In this document: positions 24,844 through 33,627 of the stretch, in pieces
Layout: each line of letters starts with the position of its first letter
Numbering within the stretch: position 1 is the stretch's first letter
From: Burkholderia anthina
GTDB taxonomy: Bacteria > Pseudomonadota > Gammaproteobacteria > Burkholderiales > Burkholderiaceae
Direction: 5' to 3'
Assembly (NCBI RefSeq): GCF_902498995.1
Contig: NZ_CABVLY010000021.1
Span: forward strand, 1 to 64,000
DNA: 64,000 bases
The notes under the pieces: generated by a model
Told to the model about the DNA's origin: nothing
Databases searched by the model: none
What the model saw: the letters and a program-made list of their open reading frames with translations, nothing else
Program-made: the position numbers and the translations under genes

Positions 24844-25356
24844 TTAGCCTGCGAGCTTGCGGCGATGGCGCCAGAGGCTCGACACGACGGCGATCAGGAT
24901 CACCGCGAAGCCGATCAGCGCCCAGCCGGGCAGCAGGATGCCGAAAATCGGCGGGTAGACCGTCTCGCACAGGCCGGCGACCTTGAACATGCCGGGGAAC
25001 CAATGTGCGGGCGGCAGGCTGTCGACGATCGGCTGCAGCGTGTCGAAGCCGCAGCTGAAGCCGGGATTCATCTGGATCGACAGATGCCGTGCGGCCGTGC
25101 CGACGCCGGCGGCCGCGGCGATCGCGATCAGCAGCTCGAGCACCCAGATGCCGCGCCAGTTGCGCATCCCGGCGGCGAGGAACGCGAAGATCCCGATCGC
25201 CGCGAAGAAGTAGCGCTGGATGATGCACAGCGGGCACGGGTCTTCGTTCTTCACGTATTGCAGGTACAGCGCACCGGCCAGCAGGGCGATGCACACCCAT
25301 CCGAGCAGCATTAGCAAGCGGCGTTCACGGCGGAGGGCGAGCGTGTAGTCGTTCAT
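24844..25356 (-). CDS. dsbB: Disulfide bond formation protein B
   Basis: Inner-membrane quinone reductase that reoxidises DsbA. The 170-residue protein has four helices. The first redox pair is in DPCPLCIIQRYF (about residues 40-50, C-P-L-C) and the second lies in the periplasmic loop (FSCGFDTL and AGLCETVYPP, about 102 and 130). The Arg of IIQRYF near the first pair is the conserved quinone-site residue. Start MNDYTLALRRER is at 25356. There is no obvious operon partner. Confidence 0.95.
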   Translation of the reverse strand: MNDYTLALRRERRLLMLLGWVCIALLAGALYLQYVKNEDPCPLCIIQRYFFAAIGIFAFLAAGMRNWRGIWVLELLIAIAAAAGVGTAARHLSIQMNPGFSCGFDTLQPIVDSLPPAHWFPGMFKVAGLCETVYPPIFGILLPGWALIGFAVILIAVVSSLWRHRRKLAG

Positions 25357-25505
25357 GTCGGCGGGATTCCTGTCGTTGGTCGGTCCGATGATCAATCGCG
25401 CGATTTTAGCGCGAACGATCCGGCACGAAACCGACGGCGTACATGCGGCAACCCGCCGCACGTGTTGCATGCGCCGCCCGGGCCGCCGTCATTTCGCTTG
25501 CGAGG

Positions 25506-26882
25506 TTACCGGATCGTGTTCAGCACGGCTTCGACCGACTGGCCGATCGCGAGCAGCGCGTCGTCGCGATGCGGCGCGGCGGCGAGCATCAGGCCGACCG
25601 GCGCCGTATCGCGCGGATGGCACGGCAGCGACAGCGCGCACGCGTCGAGGAAGTTGAATGCGCTCGGGTTGCGCAGGATCAGCGCGTTGGTGCGCGTGAA
25701 TTCGGCGTCGTCGGCTTCGAGTTCGGCGATGCGCGGCGGCACGACCGGCACCGTCGGCGCGACGAGCGCGTCGAAACGCGCCCAGACCGTGTGCGCCGCT
25801 TCGTCGAGCATGGCCGCGCGCGCGGCGAGCAGGTCGAGATAGTCGGCCGCGCTCGCGGGTTCGCCCTTCAGGATGCGCGACAGCACGCGCGGGTCGTATT
25901 GGTCGCGATGCTGCGCGAGCAGCGGGCGATGCCACGCGTATGCCTCGATCGGCGAGAAGCCGAAGCGGTTGATTTCCGGCAAGCGGTCGAGCGCCGAAAA
26001 ACGGACTTCCGTGACGATCGCGCCGGCGGCTTCGAGGTGCTTGAGCGACGCGTCGAGCGCGGCGGCGACGTCGGCATCGACGCCGTCCGTCACATAGTTC
26101 GTCAGCACGCCGAGGCGGACGCCTTCCAGCGGCCGCGCGGCCGGCACGTGCGGTTCGAGGCCGGCGAGCATCCGGTCGACGAGCGCGCAGCATGCAACGG
26201 TCAGGCCGATCGGGCCGAACGAGTCGAGCGTGGTCGACAGCGGCACGCCGCCTTGCGTCGGAATCCGGCTCGCGGTCGGCTTGAAGCCGGTGAGCCCGCA
26301 CAGCGCGGCCGGAATGCGGATCGAGCCGCCCGTGTCGGTGCCGAGCGCGACGGCGGCCATCCCGTCCGCGACGGACGCGGCCGCGCCGGACGACGAGCCG
26401 CCCGAAATGCGCGCATCGCCCGGCACGTCGCGATGGTACGGCGAGCGCGGGGTGCCGAAGTGCGGATTCAGCCCGAGCCCCGAGAACGCGAATTCGCTCA
26501 TGTTGGTGCGGCCGACCAGCACCGCGCCCGCGCGCTTGAGCCGCGCGACGGCGACCGCATCGGCCTTCGCGGGCGGCGCACCGTCGAGCACGCGCGAACC
26601 GGCCCGGGTCACCTGGCCCGCGACGTCGAACAGGTCCTTGACCGACACGGGGATGCCCGCGAGCGGCGACAGCACGGTGCCGGCGGCGCGCAGGCGATCG
26701 TGCGCATCGGCGGCCGCGCGTGCGTTGTCGGCGTCGACTTCGGTGAAGACGGCGGCGCCCTGGCCGGACGGGTCGGCGATCCGGTCGAGGGCAACGTCGA
26801 CGAGCGCGCGGCTCGTGGTCCGGCCGGCGGCGAGGTCGGCGGCGAGCTGGGCGAGCGGGGGGAAGGGCGTGAAAGTGGTCAT
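25506..26882 (-). CDS. Amidase signature family hydrolase
   Basis: 458-residue amidase with the Ser-cisSer-Lys triad: Lys in VSVKDLFDVAGQ (about residue 80), cis-Ser and nucleophilic Ser in ISGGSSSGAAASVADGMAAV and GTDTGGSIRIPA (about 155-180). It hydrolyses a carboxamide to acid plus ammonia; the substrate cannot be read. The pattern, including CGLTGFKPTASRIPTQGG, resembles AtzE/GatA-like aryl or aliphatic amidases; GatA is unlikely because no gatB/gatC is adjacent. The ATG at 26882 follows the GntR-family regulator stop by only seven bases, so regulator and amidase form an operon. Confidence 0.88.
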   Translation of the reverse strand: MTTFTPFPPLAQLAADLAAGRTTSRALVDVALDRIADPSGQGAAVFTEVDADNARAAADAHDRLRAAGTVLSPLAGIPVSVKDLFDVAGQVTRAGSRVLDGAPPAKADAVAVARLKRAGAVLVGRTNMSEFAFSGLGLNPHFGTPRSPYHRDVPGDARISGGSSSGAAASVADGMAAVALGTDTGGSIRIPAALCGLTGFKPTASRIPTQGGVPLSTTLDSFGPIGLTVACCALVDRMLAGLEPHVPAARPLEGVRLGVLTNYVTDGVDADVAAALDASLKHLEAAGAIVTEVRFSALDRLPEINRFGFSPIEAYAWHRPLLAQHRDQYDPRVLSRILKGEPASAADYLDLLAARAAMLDEAAHTVWARFDALVAPTVPVVPPRIAELEADDAEFTRTNALILRNPSAFNFLDACALSLPCHPRDTAPVGLMLAAAPHRDDALLAIGQSVEAVLNTIR

Positions 26883-26889
26883 GAGCGGC

Positions 26890-27570
26890 TCAGGGGCGAA
26901 GATGTTGGACAAGGGCGGCGCGAAAGGAATCGATATGGCGTTCGACGGCCGCGCGCGCGCCGGCGGCGTCGCGCGCGGACAGCCGCTCGAACAGTTCCCG
27001 GTGTTCGCGCTGGACATCGGATAAATGGTGCGGCTCGGACAGCGTGACGAACCAGAAGCGCAGCGAGCGTTCGTGCAGCGCGCGCAGGACTTCCGCGAGG
27101 ACCGTGTTGCGGGCCGCCGTGGCGATCGCCTGATGAAACGCGCGGTCGAGCTCCATCATGCCTTCGACGTCGTGCGTGTCGACGCATGCCTGCCCGTCGT
27201 CGAGCAGCGCGGCCATGCGGGCGAGATCGTCGGGCGTCGCGTGGCGCGCCGCGAGTTCGACGCAGTGCGCTTCGTTGATGCGCCGCACGTCGATCACCGA
27301 CACGATGTCGTCGAGCGACAGCGGCTGGACCATCAGTCCCTTGCGCGGCATCACGGACAGCAGCCCTTCGAGCACCAGCCGGTGGACGGCCTGGTGCACG
27401 GGCGTGCGTCCGATGCCGGTGCGCGCGACGAGGTCGGCTTCGTTGAGCGCGGCGCCCGGCTTCAGCCGCATCGTGATGATGTCGCGCTGAATCAGCGCGT
27501 AGGCGCGATCGGCGAGGCTGACCGCCGAGGCGGCAGGGCGGTCGCGGAGCGCGTCGGTCAGGGCGTTCAT
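26890..27570 (-). CDS. GntR-family regulator, FCD type
   Basis: 226-residue regulator. The N-terminal winged helix (ADRAYALIQRDIITMRLKPG, then ALNEADLVARTGIGRTPVHQ and PRKGLMVQPLS) binds DNA; the C-terminal FCD helical domain (about 95-220, with DRAFHQAIATAARN and HRELFERLSARDAAGA) binds an effector and usually a metal. I chose ATG 27570 by family N-terminus; an in-frame ATG at 27639 lies 11 bases from a candidate operator, so it is less likely. It is co-transcribed with the amidase and probably represses the operon until its substrate or product appears. Confidence 0.87.
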   Translation of the reverse strand: MNALTDALRDRPAASAVSLADRAYALIQRDIITMRLKPGAALNEADLVARTGIGRTPVHQAVHRLVLEGLLSVMPRKGLMVQPLSLDDIVSVIDVRRINEAHCVELAARHATPDDLARMAALLDDGQACVDTHDVEGMMELDRAFHQAIATAARNTVLAEVLRALHERSLRFWFVTLSEPHHLSDVQREHRELFERLSARDAAGARAAVERHIDSFRAALVQHLRP

Positions 27571-27649
27571 GCGGACGGCGGCGCGGCGGCCGGGCGGGGC
27601 GCGATCATGGCGCGGGAATCGGGAGCGTGGACGATTCATGAATATTATT

Positions 27650-27661
27650 GTGATATATCAC
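27650..27661. promoter_or_regulatory. Perfect palindrome, candidate GntR operator
   Basis: GTGATATATCAC is a perfect 12-base palindrome 80 bases upstream of the gntR start codon, in an A/T-rich patch (27640-27665) within otherwise G/C-rich DNA. FCD-type regulators bind short palindromes and autoregulate. The rest of the gap to 27799 holds no gene. Confidence 0.45.
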
Positions 27662-27849
27662 TGGTGTCCAGTGCGTGCCCGGGAAGGATCAGGCCGCCGC
27701 CCAATAAGGGCCGGGACGGTTGTGCCGCCGCATGCGACGACTTGCAACAATATCGACAGGATGTTGCAGGTTTGCCGCGCGATCGTGCACTGAAGCATAA
27801 TGAATCCTCGTCAATCCAATACGCGCGAGCGACGTACCAGACCATCGTC

Positions 27850-29037
27850 ATGAGCGAAAACACGCCTCCCCCGGCCGGTCTGCCCGGCACCTCTTCCGCT
27901 TCTTCCGATTCCCCACGTTCCGATCCGGCGAAAACGCCCGACGTGCCCGCCGCGCAGGTTGCTGCCGCGCAGAACGTCGCCGAGGACGGCGCATCGCCGG
28001 TCACGGCGGCGTCGGAGCCGGGCGCGCCCGGTGCGACGGGCGCCGCCGCTGAAGGCAATGCGGCGCCGCCGAAACCCGGCGCGCCGCCGCCCGGCTTCGG
28101 CGCGCCGCCCGATTTCGACACGCCGCGGCCGCCGCCTGCGAGTGCGCAGAATGCACCGCCGGCCTACCTGAAGCACAGCGATACGCCGTGGTCGGTATTC
28201 GGCCGGATCGTCGCGGCGCGTGCGCGCCGGCTGTTCGACCGTGCCGGGCAGCGCATCACGCAGCGTACGCTGCGCATCGGCGTGTCGGCGCGGATCTTCC
28301 ATCCGGAGCCGGGCGCGAAGGGGCTGCGCGGCAAGACGCTGCAATATCTCGAGGAATCGATCGCGCACTGGGTGATGTCGCGCGACGTGCTCGTGTTCAT
28401 GATTCCGACGGTCGGGCATCAGGGCATGCTGCATCCGAGCAACATCCGCCTGCGCGACTACGCGAAACATCTCGACGGCCTGCTGCTGCAAGGCGGCGCC
28501 GACGTGTCGCCGCAAACCTACGCGGCGTCGGATGCGCACCCCGAATGGCCGGGCGACCGTGTACGCGACATGTACGAGCTGGAGCTGTTTCACGAATTCG
28601 TCGAGTCCGGCAAGCCGGTGCTCGGCGTGTGCCGCGGCTGCCAGCTGATCAACGTCGCGTTCGGCGGCTCGCTGTACCAGGACATCGCGACCGACGTGCC
28701 GACCGCGAATCCGCACGTGAGCGAGCATTACGACCAGCATCGCCACGCGATCCGCTTTCCCGACACGTCGACGCTCGCGAGCATGTTCCCCGGGCGCAGC
28801 GAAGCGATCGTCAACTCGATCCACCATCAGGCGATTCGCGATCTCGGCCGCGATCTGAACATCGAGGCCGTGTCGGCCGGCGACGGGATCATCGAGGGCA
28901 TTCGCTACCGGCGCGCGCCGTTCGTGGTCGGCGTGCAATGGCACCCGGAGTTCCATCGCGCGGGCGGCGCCGAACTGCTCGACTGCACGCCGCTGCTCGA
29001 TGCATTCCTGCGCGCGGCGCGCGAAACCCGTCTGTAG
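27850..29037 (+). CDS. Class I glutamine amidotransferase (PuuD-like) with disordered N-terminus
   Basis: 395 residues. The last 270 form a peptidase C26 / gamma-glutamyl hydrolase domain: the nucleophile elbow VLGVCRGCQLINVAFGGSLY (Cys about residue 261), the HHQAIRDLG segment and the catalytic GVQWHPEFHR. PuuD-like enzymes release glutamate from gamma-glutamyl-GABA; the substrate here is unproven. The first about 105 residues are Pro/Ala/Gly-rich and probably disordered (APPKPGAPPPGFGAPPDF), unusual for the family. A basic helix RARRLFDRAGQRIT links the two. No strong Shine-Dalgarno precedes the ATG, which overlaps a 17-codon frame by ATGA. No puu genes are nearby. Confidence 0.8.
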   Translation: MSENTPPPAGLPGTSSASSDSPRSDPAKTPDVPAAQVAAAQNVAEDGASPVTAASEPGAPGATGAAAEGNAAPPKPGAPPPGFGAPPDFDTPRPPPASAQNAPPAYLKHSDTPWSVFGRIVAARARRLFDRAGQRITQRTLRIGVSARIFHPEPGAKGLRGKTLQYLEESIAHWVMSRDVLVFMIPTVGHQGMLHPSNIRLRDYAKHLDGLLLQGGADVSPQTYAASDAHPEWPGDRVRDMYELELFHEFVESGKPVLGVCRGCQLINVAFGGSLYQDIATDVPTANPHVSEHYDQHRHAIRFPDTSTLASMFPGRSEAIVNSIHHQAIRDLGRDLNIEAVSAGDGIIEGIRYRRAPFVVGVQWHPEFHRAGGAELLDCTPLLDAFLRAARETRL

Positions 29038-29151
29038 CAAGCGCGGGCGCAATATTGCTGGAAGGCCGGCCGCATCCCGCCATGTTCGGGATGCGACCGT
29101 CCGGTTTTGAACGATAATCGCGAGTTCCGATTCGTTCGCCGGAGTCTGGCG

Positions 29152-29847
29152 TTGGCCTTCCGAAATTTCCCTTCCTCACGATGCGCAACCTGGATCGTTG
29201 CGATGGCTGCCTGCGCGTACGCGAGCGCCGCGTGGTCCGCCGACGCGACCGCGCCCGCAGCGGGCACGCGCCCCGCGGTCACGAGCCTGAGCGGCGATGC
29301 GGCACCGGCTTCGGCGTCGTCCGCGGCCGACGCCGGTACGCAAGGCAACGTCGCCGAACTCGCGCAGATGCTGCACGGCGGGCGCCTCGTCGAGATGCGC
29401 ACCACGTACAACGGCAGCTATGGCGCGAGCCTGATGTTCGATCCGGACGAGATGACGTATTACGTCGCGCTGTTCCAGGACAAGCATCTGTGGCGCGTGA
29501 TCAAGTCGCAGGAAAAGAATCGCGCGGAGATGGTGTATGCGAACTTCGTCCAGCAGACGGTCCAGCTCGCGGAGGTCGAGATCCGGCGCACCGAATTGCA
29601 GGCGCAGAAAGCGTTTCTCGAACGCGTGATTGCGCTGCAGGCGACCCGCGCGCAGCAACTGCAGGCCGATCTGAGCGTCGCGCGCAGCCAGCAGGCCCAG
29701 GTCGCGCAGCGGCAGAAGTCGGCGCAGGAACAGACCCAGGCGCTGCAGGTCGAGAAGCGGGCGGCGCAGATCCAGTTGCGCGATCTGCAGGAGCAGGTGC
29801 GGCAACTCGAGCGGCAGGCCGAAACGGGATTGCCTGCGCGCAAGTGA
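29152..29847 (+). CDS. DUF2968 exported coiled-coil protein
   Basis: 231 residues. TTG at 29152 is chosen as start because GGAG lies seven bases upstream and it yields a proper signal peptide (basic MAFRNFPSSR, then WIVAMAACAYASAAWSA); the frame stays open to an earlier TTG at 29107 that lacks a ribosome binding site. The mature protein has an Ala/Ser-rich linker, a conserved block (LAQMLHGGRLVEMRTTYNGS and MTYYVALFQDKHLWRVIKSQ) and a long C-terminal coiled coil (about residues 140-225, Gln/Ala/Arg heptads). This is the Burkholderiales DUF2968 pattern. Function unknown; periplasmic location predicted. A strong terminator follows. Confidence 0.75.
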   Translation: MAFRNFPSSRCATWIVAMAACAYASAAWSADATAPAAGTRPAVTSLSGDAAPASASSAADAGTQGNVAELAQMLHGGRLVEMRTTYNGSYGASLMFDPDEMTYYVALFQDKHLWRVIKSQEKNRAEMVYANFVQQTVQLAEVEIRRTELQAQKAFLERVIALQATRAQQLQADLSVARSQQAQVAQRQKSAQEQTQALQVEKRAAQIQLRDLQEQVRQLERQAETGLPARK

Positions 29848-29889
29848 CGAAGTGACGATACGCCGGTCCGATGGATCGGCGGATGGACG

Positions 29890-29922
29890 AAACCCGGTGA
29901 TGCGTGCTTCGCCGGGTTTTTT
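29890..29922 (+). terminator. Terminator of the DUF2968 gene
   Basis: AAACCCGG (29890-29897) pairs with CCGGGTTT (29912-29919), with additional inner pairing of TGA/TCG-type bases, and runs into TTTTTT. It lies 43 bases after the stop codon. Confidence 0.85.
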
Positions 29923-30273
29923 ATTGGGCGGTCGTCAGCGCTCGGGCAGCGGCAGGAGCGCCGCGATGTCCGGCCGAAACCGGCGGCGGGCGTGCCGGTT
30001 GTCGATACGGAAGATCCGGCGCCCGCGATCGACCGATCCGATTCGGCGTACTTGTCGGGGCGACGCGTACGAGCCGCGGGAAACCACGGTAACTGCAGGC
30101 CGGGTACAAGGCAATTGTCGGCTTCGCGTGGCATCATTTGCGGACGATGCCGGCACGCATCGATACGCGACGTGCTGCCGGCTGACAGCGATGTCCGTGC
30201 CCCCGATCGGCGTGACACGCATCGTCGGATCCACACGGCGCAAAGCTTGCGCCAGCCGAGCTGAGAGAAAAAC
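29923..30273. other. Gap upstream of the citrate-type symporter, no gene seen
   Basis: 350 bases without a convincing gene. A minus-strand frame (29935-30243) exists but has mixed codon use and no ribosome binding site. The symporter promoter should lie here; no strong sigma-70 pair is visible. Confidence 0.5.
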
Positions 30274-31569
30274 ATGTCCACTGCCTCACACGCCGTCGAG
30301 CAGGAATCGAAAGTCCGTACCGTTTTCCGGGTCGTCAGCGGCAATTTCCTGGAAATGTACGACTTCATGGTCTACGGGTATTACGCGTCGGCCATCGCGA
30401 AAACGTACTTTCCGAGCGGCAATGCGTTCGCGTCGCTGATGCTGTCGCTGTCGGTGTTCGGCGCGGGCTTCCTGATGCGGCCGGTCGGCGCGATCGTGCT
30501 CGGTGCGTACATCGATCATCACGGCCGCCGCAAGGGGCTGATCCTGACGCTCGGGCTGATGGCGCTCGGCACGCTCACGGTCGCCGCGGTGCCCGGCTAT
30601 GCGACGATCGGCGTGCTCGCGCCGGCGCTCGTGCTGCTCGGCCGGCTGTTGCAGGGCTTTTCGGCGGGTGTCGAGCTCGGCGGCGTGTCGGTCTACCTGT
30701 CCGAGATCGCGACGAAGGGCCACAAGGGGTTCTATACGTCGTGGCAATCGGGCAGCCAGCAGGTCGCCGTCGTATTCGCCGCGTTCGTCGGCGTGCTGCT
30801 GAACCGCGCATTGCCGGCCGAGGACATGAGCGCGTGGGGCTGGCGCATTCCGTTCCTGATCGGCTGCCTGATCGTGCCGTTCCTGTTCCTGATCCGGCGT
30901 TCGCTGAAAGAGACCGACGAGTTCCTCGCGAAGCGCCATCGTCCGACGATGGGCGAGATCATGCGCTCGATGCTGGAGAACTGGGGCGTCGTGATCGCCG
31001 GCATGGGGATGGTCATCATGACGACGGTGTCGTTCTACATGATCACCGCGTACACGCCGACGTTCGGCAAGGAAGTGCTGCACCTGTCGTCGCTCGACGC
31101 GCTCGTCGTGACCGTCTGCGTCGGCCTGTCCAATCTCGTCTGGCTGCCGCTGTCCGGCGGGCTGTCGGACCGTATCGGCCGCCGCCCGGTGCTGATCACG
31201 TTCACGGTGCTCACGCTGCTGTCGGCTTATCCGGCGGTGCAGTGGCTCGTCGCGGATCCGTCGTTCCTGCGGCTGCTCGCGGTCGAGCTGTGGCTGTCGT
31301 TCCTGTACGGCTCGTACAACGGCGCGATGGTCGTCGCGCTGACCGAAGTGATGCCGGCCGACGTGCGTACCGCCGGCTTCTCGCTCGCATACAGCCTTGC
31401 GACGACGATCGGCGGTTTCACGCCGGCGATCTCGACGCTGCTGATTCACCAGACCGGCAACAAGGCCGCGCCGGGGCTGTGGCTGAGCGTCGCCGCGATT
31501 TGCGGGCTGATCGCGACGCTCGTGCTGTATCGCACGCCCGAGTCGCGCAACCAGTACAAGGCGGCCTGA
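30274..31569 (+). CDS. MFS metabolite:H+ symporter, CitA/TcuC type
   Basis: 431-residue inner-membrane transporter with 12 predicted helices, of the metabolite:proton symporter branch. Signatures: SGNFLEMYDFMVYGYYASAI in helix 1, the loop 2-3 motif DHHGRRKGL, RLLQGFSAGVELGGVSVYL in helix 4 and SDRIGRRPVL in loop 8-9. The sequence strongly resembles citrate-proton symporter CitA and tricarballylate transporter TcuC, so a tricarboxylate substrate is likely but not certain. GAGAG lies before the ATG. No tricarballylate genes are adjacent. A two-way terminator follows. Confidence 0.9.
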   Translation: MSTASHAVEQESKVRTVFRVVSGNFLEMYDFMVYGYYASAIAKTYFPSGNAFASLMLSLSVFGAGFLMRPVGAIVLGAYIDHHGRRKGLILTLGLMALGTLTVAAVPGYATIGVLAPALVLLGRLLQGFSAGVELGGVSVYLSEIATKGHKGFYTSWQSGSQQVAVVFAAFVGVLLNRALPAEDMSAWGWRIPFLIGCLIVPFLFLIRRSLKETDEFLAKRHRPTMGEIMRSMLENWGVVIAGMGMVIMTTVSFYMITAYTPTFGKEVLHLSSLDALVVTVCVGLSNLVWLPLSGGLSDRIGRRPVLITFTVLTLLSAYPAVQWLVADPSFLRLLAVELWLSFLYGSYNGAMVVALTEVMPADVRTAGFSLAYSLATTIGGFTPAISTLLIHQTGNKAAPGLWLSVAAICGLIATLVLYRTPESRNQYKAA

Positions 31570-31603
31570 CACCGCAGGCGACGCCTCGGAATCGTGTTGA
31601 ATG

Positions 31604-31633
31604 AAAAAGGGAGCGCAGCGCGCTCCCTTTTTT
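31604..31633. terminator. Bidirectional terminator
   Basis: GGGAGCGC (31609-31616) pairs with GCGCTCCC (31620-31627) around AGC. It is flanked by five A on the left and six T on the right, so it works for the symporter on the plus strand and for the TPR gene on the minus strand, which converge here. Confidence 0.93.
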
Positions 31634-31658
31634 CGTATGCGATCGGGCGTTCAGGTAT

Positions 31659-33497
31659 TCAGCCGTCGCGTAGCGCGTCGGCAACAGCCGTCGCCACGTC
31701 GAACCATTGCCCCGGTGCTGGCTGACGAGCGAGCGTGGCTTGCGGATACCACGGGCAGTCGCGGCGGGTGAACCACCGCCAGTCGGCAGCGAACGGCAGC
31801 ATGATCCACAGCGGCTTGCCGAGCGCGCCGGCGAGGTGCGCGACGGCCGTATCGATCGTGACGACGCCGTCGAGCCGTTCGATCAACGCGGCCGTGTCGG
31901 CGAAATCGTTCAGGCGGCCGTCGAGACGATGCACGCGCGGGTGCGCATCGACGCGTGCCCGTTCGTCGTCGTCGAGCGCCGGCTGCAGCACGACCCAGTC
32001 GATGTCGGGCAGCGCGAGCAGCGGCGCGAGTGCGTCGAACGGCATCGAGCGGTTTTCCTGCGCCTGCCGGCGCCCCGACCACGCGAGGCCGAACTTGCGC
32101 TTCGACTGCCCGCCGAGCGAGCCGCGAAAGCGCCGGCGCGCGCTGTCCGGCGCGCCGAGGTAGCGCGTGTCCGCGACGATCTCGGCCGGCTGCAGCCCGA
32201 GCAGGAACGGCAGGCTCATCAGTGTGCATGCGACGTCTGCGGCCGGCAGCTTCGCGGCGCCCTGTGCAACGAGCGTCACGCGCCAGTGCGCGGCGGCCGG
32301 TGCGAGCAGCGCGACGAGTTCCGGCTGCACCTCGAGCACCACGCGGGCGCAGCGCGCGCGCGCCAGCGGCACGAAGCGGACGAACTGCAGCGTGTCGCCG
32401 AACCCCTGTTCCGCGCGGATCAGCAGCGTGTGCGACGCGATCGGCTCGCCTTGCCAGCGCGGCAGCGCGCCGAGCGTCGGTGCGCCCGGCGTGTCGTGAC
32501 GTGTTTCGTAAGCGGGCAGGCCGCGGGTGAAGTCGCCCAGCGTCAGCAGCGTGACGGCGCGGTGCAGTTGCGCGAGCTTCAGGTCGGGCGCGACGCGCAG
32601 CGCCTGGTCGAATGCGCGCAGCGCCATTTCGTGCGCACCGAGCGCGTGATGCGCGTTGCCGAGGTTCAGCCACGCGAGACCGAACGACGGATCGAGCCCG
32701 ACCGCGCGTTCGTAGTAGGGCAGCGCATCGCGCTGGCGCGCCTGCGCGCTCAGCGCGTTCGCGAGCCCGAAGAGTGCGAGTGAAAACGGCGGGTGCAGGG
32801 CAAGCGCGGCTTCGAACGCGGCGGCGGCTTCGACGTGACGGCCGATCGCCTCGAACGTGTTGCCGAGATTGAAATGCGCGGCGACGAAACGCGGTTGCGC
32901 GGCGATCGCGGCCTGGAAGTGCGCGATCGCGTCGTCGGCCCGGCCCATCGCGTTCAGCGCCATCGCGAGATTGTTGTGCGCGCCGGCGTGTCCCGGCCGC
33001 AGCGCGAGTGCGCGATGGAATGCGGCGAGCGCGTCGTCGTGACGGCCGAGCGCGTTCAGCGCGTTGCCGAGGTTGTTGTGGATCGACGCATCGTCGGGCG
33101 TGAGCCGAAGCGCGCGGCTGAATGCATCGACGGCATCCTCGTGGCGTTGCAGCGCCGCATACGCGTTGCCGAGGTTGTAGTGCGCGAGCGGAAATTCGGG
33201 CGCGAGCGTCAGCGCGTTGCGAAAGCGGTCGATCGCTTCGTCGAGCCGGCCGAGTGCCTTCAGCGCGTTGCCGAGGTTGAGCTGCAGCGCGGCGTCGCCC
33301 GGGCGCAGCGCGACCGCGCGCCCGACGAGATCGGCCGCCTCGGCATGTTGCCCCTGCTGATGCCGCAGCACGCCGAACAGATGGAGTGCGTCGGCGTCGG
33401 CGGGGTTGGTGGCGAGCGCGGCACGGTAGCCGTGCTCGGCCTCGGCGAGGTGGCCCGCGCGGTGCGCGGCGTACGCTCGGTCGAATGCGGAATCCAT
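31659..33497 (-). CDS. TPR-repeat protein with glycosyltransferase-like C-terminus
   Basis: 612 residues. The first about 330 form roughly nine tandem TPR units with the pattern AHYNLGNAYAALQRHEDAVD and NNLGNALNALGRHDDALAAF. The C-terminal about 270 residues (RWQGEPIASHTLLIRAEQGF, then GDTLQFVRFVPLA, LAWSGRRQAQENRSMPFDAL and DTAVAHLAGALGKPLWIMLP) resemble family 9-type heptosyl/glycosyltransferases, including a nucleotide-sugar site D-T-A-V-A-H-L-A-G-A. Such fusions are found near flagellin or surface glycosylation genes, which are not seen here. The ATG at 33497 is chosen since the upstream 24 codons look non-coding; no Shine-Dalgarno is obvious. It is convergent with the symporter and divergent from the monooxygenase. 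Confidence 0.83.
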   Translation of the reverse strand: MDSAFDRAYAAHRAGHLAEAEHGYRAALATNPADADALHLFGVLRHQQGQHAEAADLVGRAVALRPGDAALQLNLGNALKALGRLDEAIDRFRNALTLAPEFPLAHYNLGNAYAALQRHEDAVDAFSRALRLTPDDASIHNNLGNALNALGRHDDALAAFHRALALRPGHAGAHNNLAMALNAMGRADDAIAHFQAAIAAQPRFVAAHFNLGNTFEAIGRHVEAAAAFEAALALHPPFSLALFGLANALSAQARQRDALPYYERAVGLDPSFGLAWLNLGNAHHALGAHEMALRAFDQALRVAPDLKLAQLHRAVTLLTLGDFTRGLPAYETRHDTPGAPTLGALPRWQGEPIASHTLLIRAEQGFGDTLQFVRFVPLARARCARVVLEVQPELVALLAPAAAHWRVTLVAQGAAKLPAADVACTLMSLPFLLGLQPAEIVADTRYLGAPDSARRRFRGSLGGQSKRKFGLAWSGRRQAQENRSMPFDALAPLLALPDIDWVVLQPALDDDERARVDAHPRVHRLDGRLNDFADTAALIERLDGVVTIDTAVAHLAGALGKPLWIMLPFAADWRWFTRRDCPWYPQATLARQPAPGQWFDVATAVADALRDG

Positions 33498-33627
33498 GAC
33501 GCGAAAACTGACGGAAAGCGCGTATTTTCCCACACTGCGTGGGGGCACCCCAGATCGGCCGGTCGGCATATGGCCCCGTCACGCGGAGCGGCGTAGACTT
33601 GCAGGATCGCGTGTCATCGAGGTTCTC

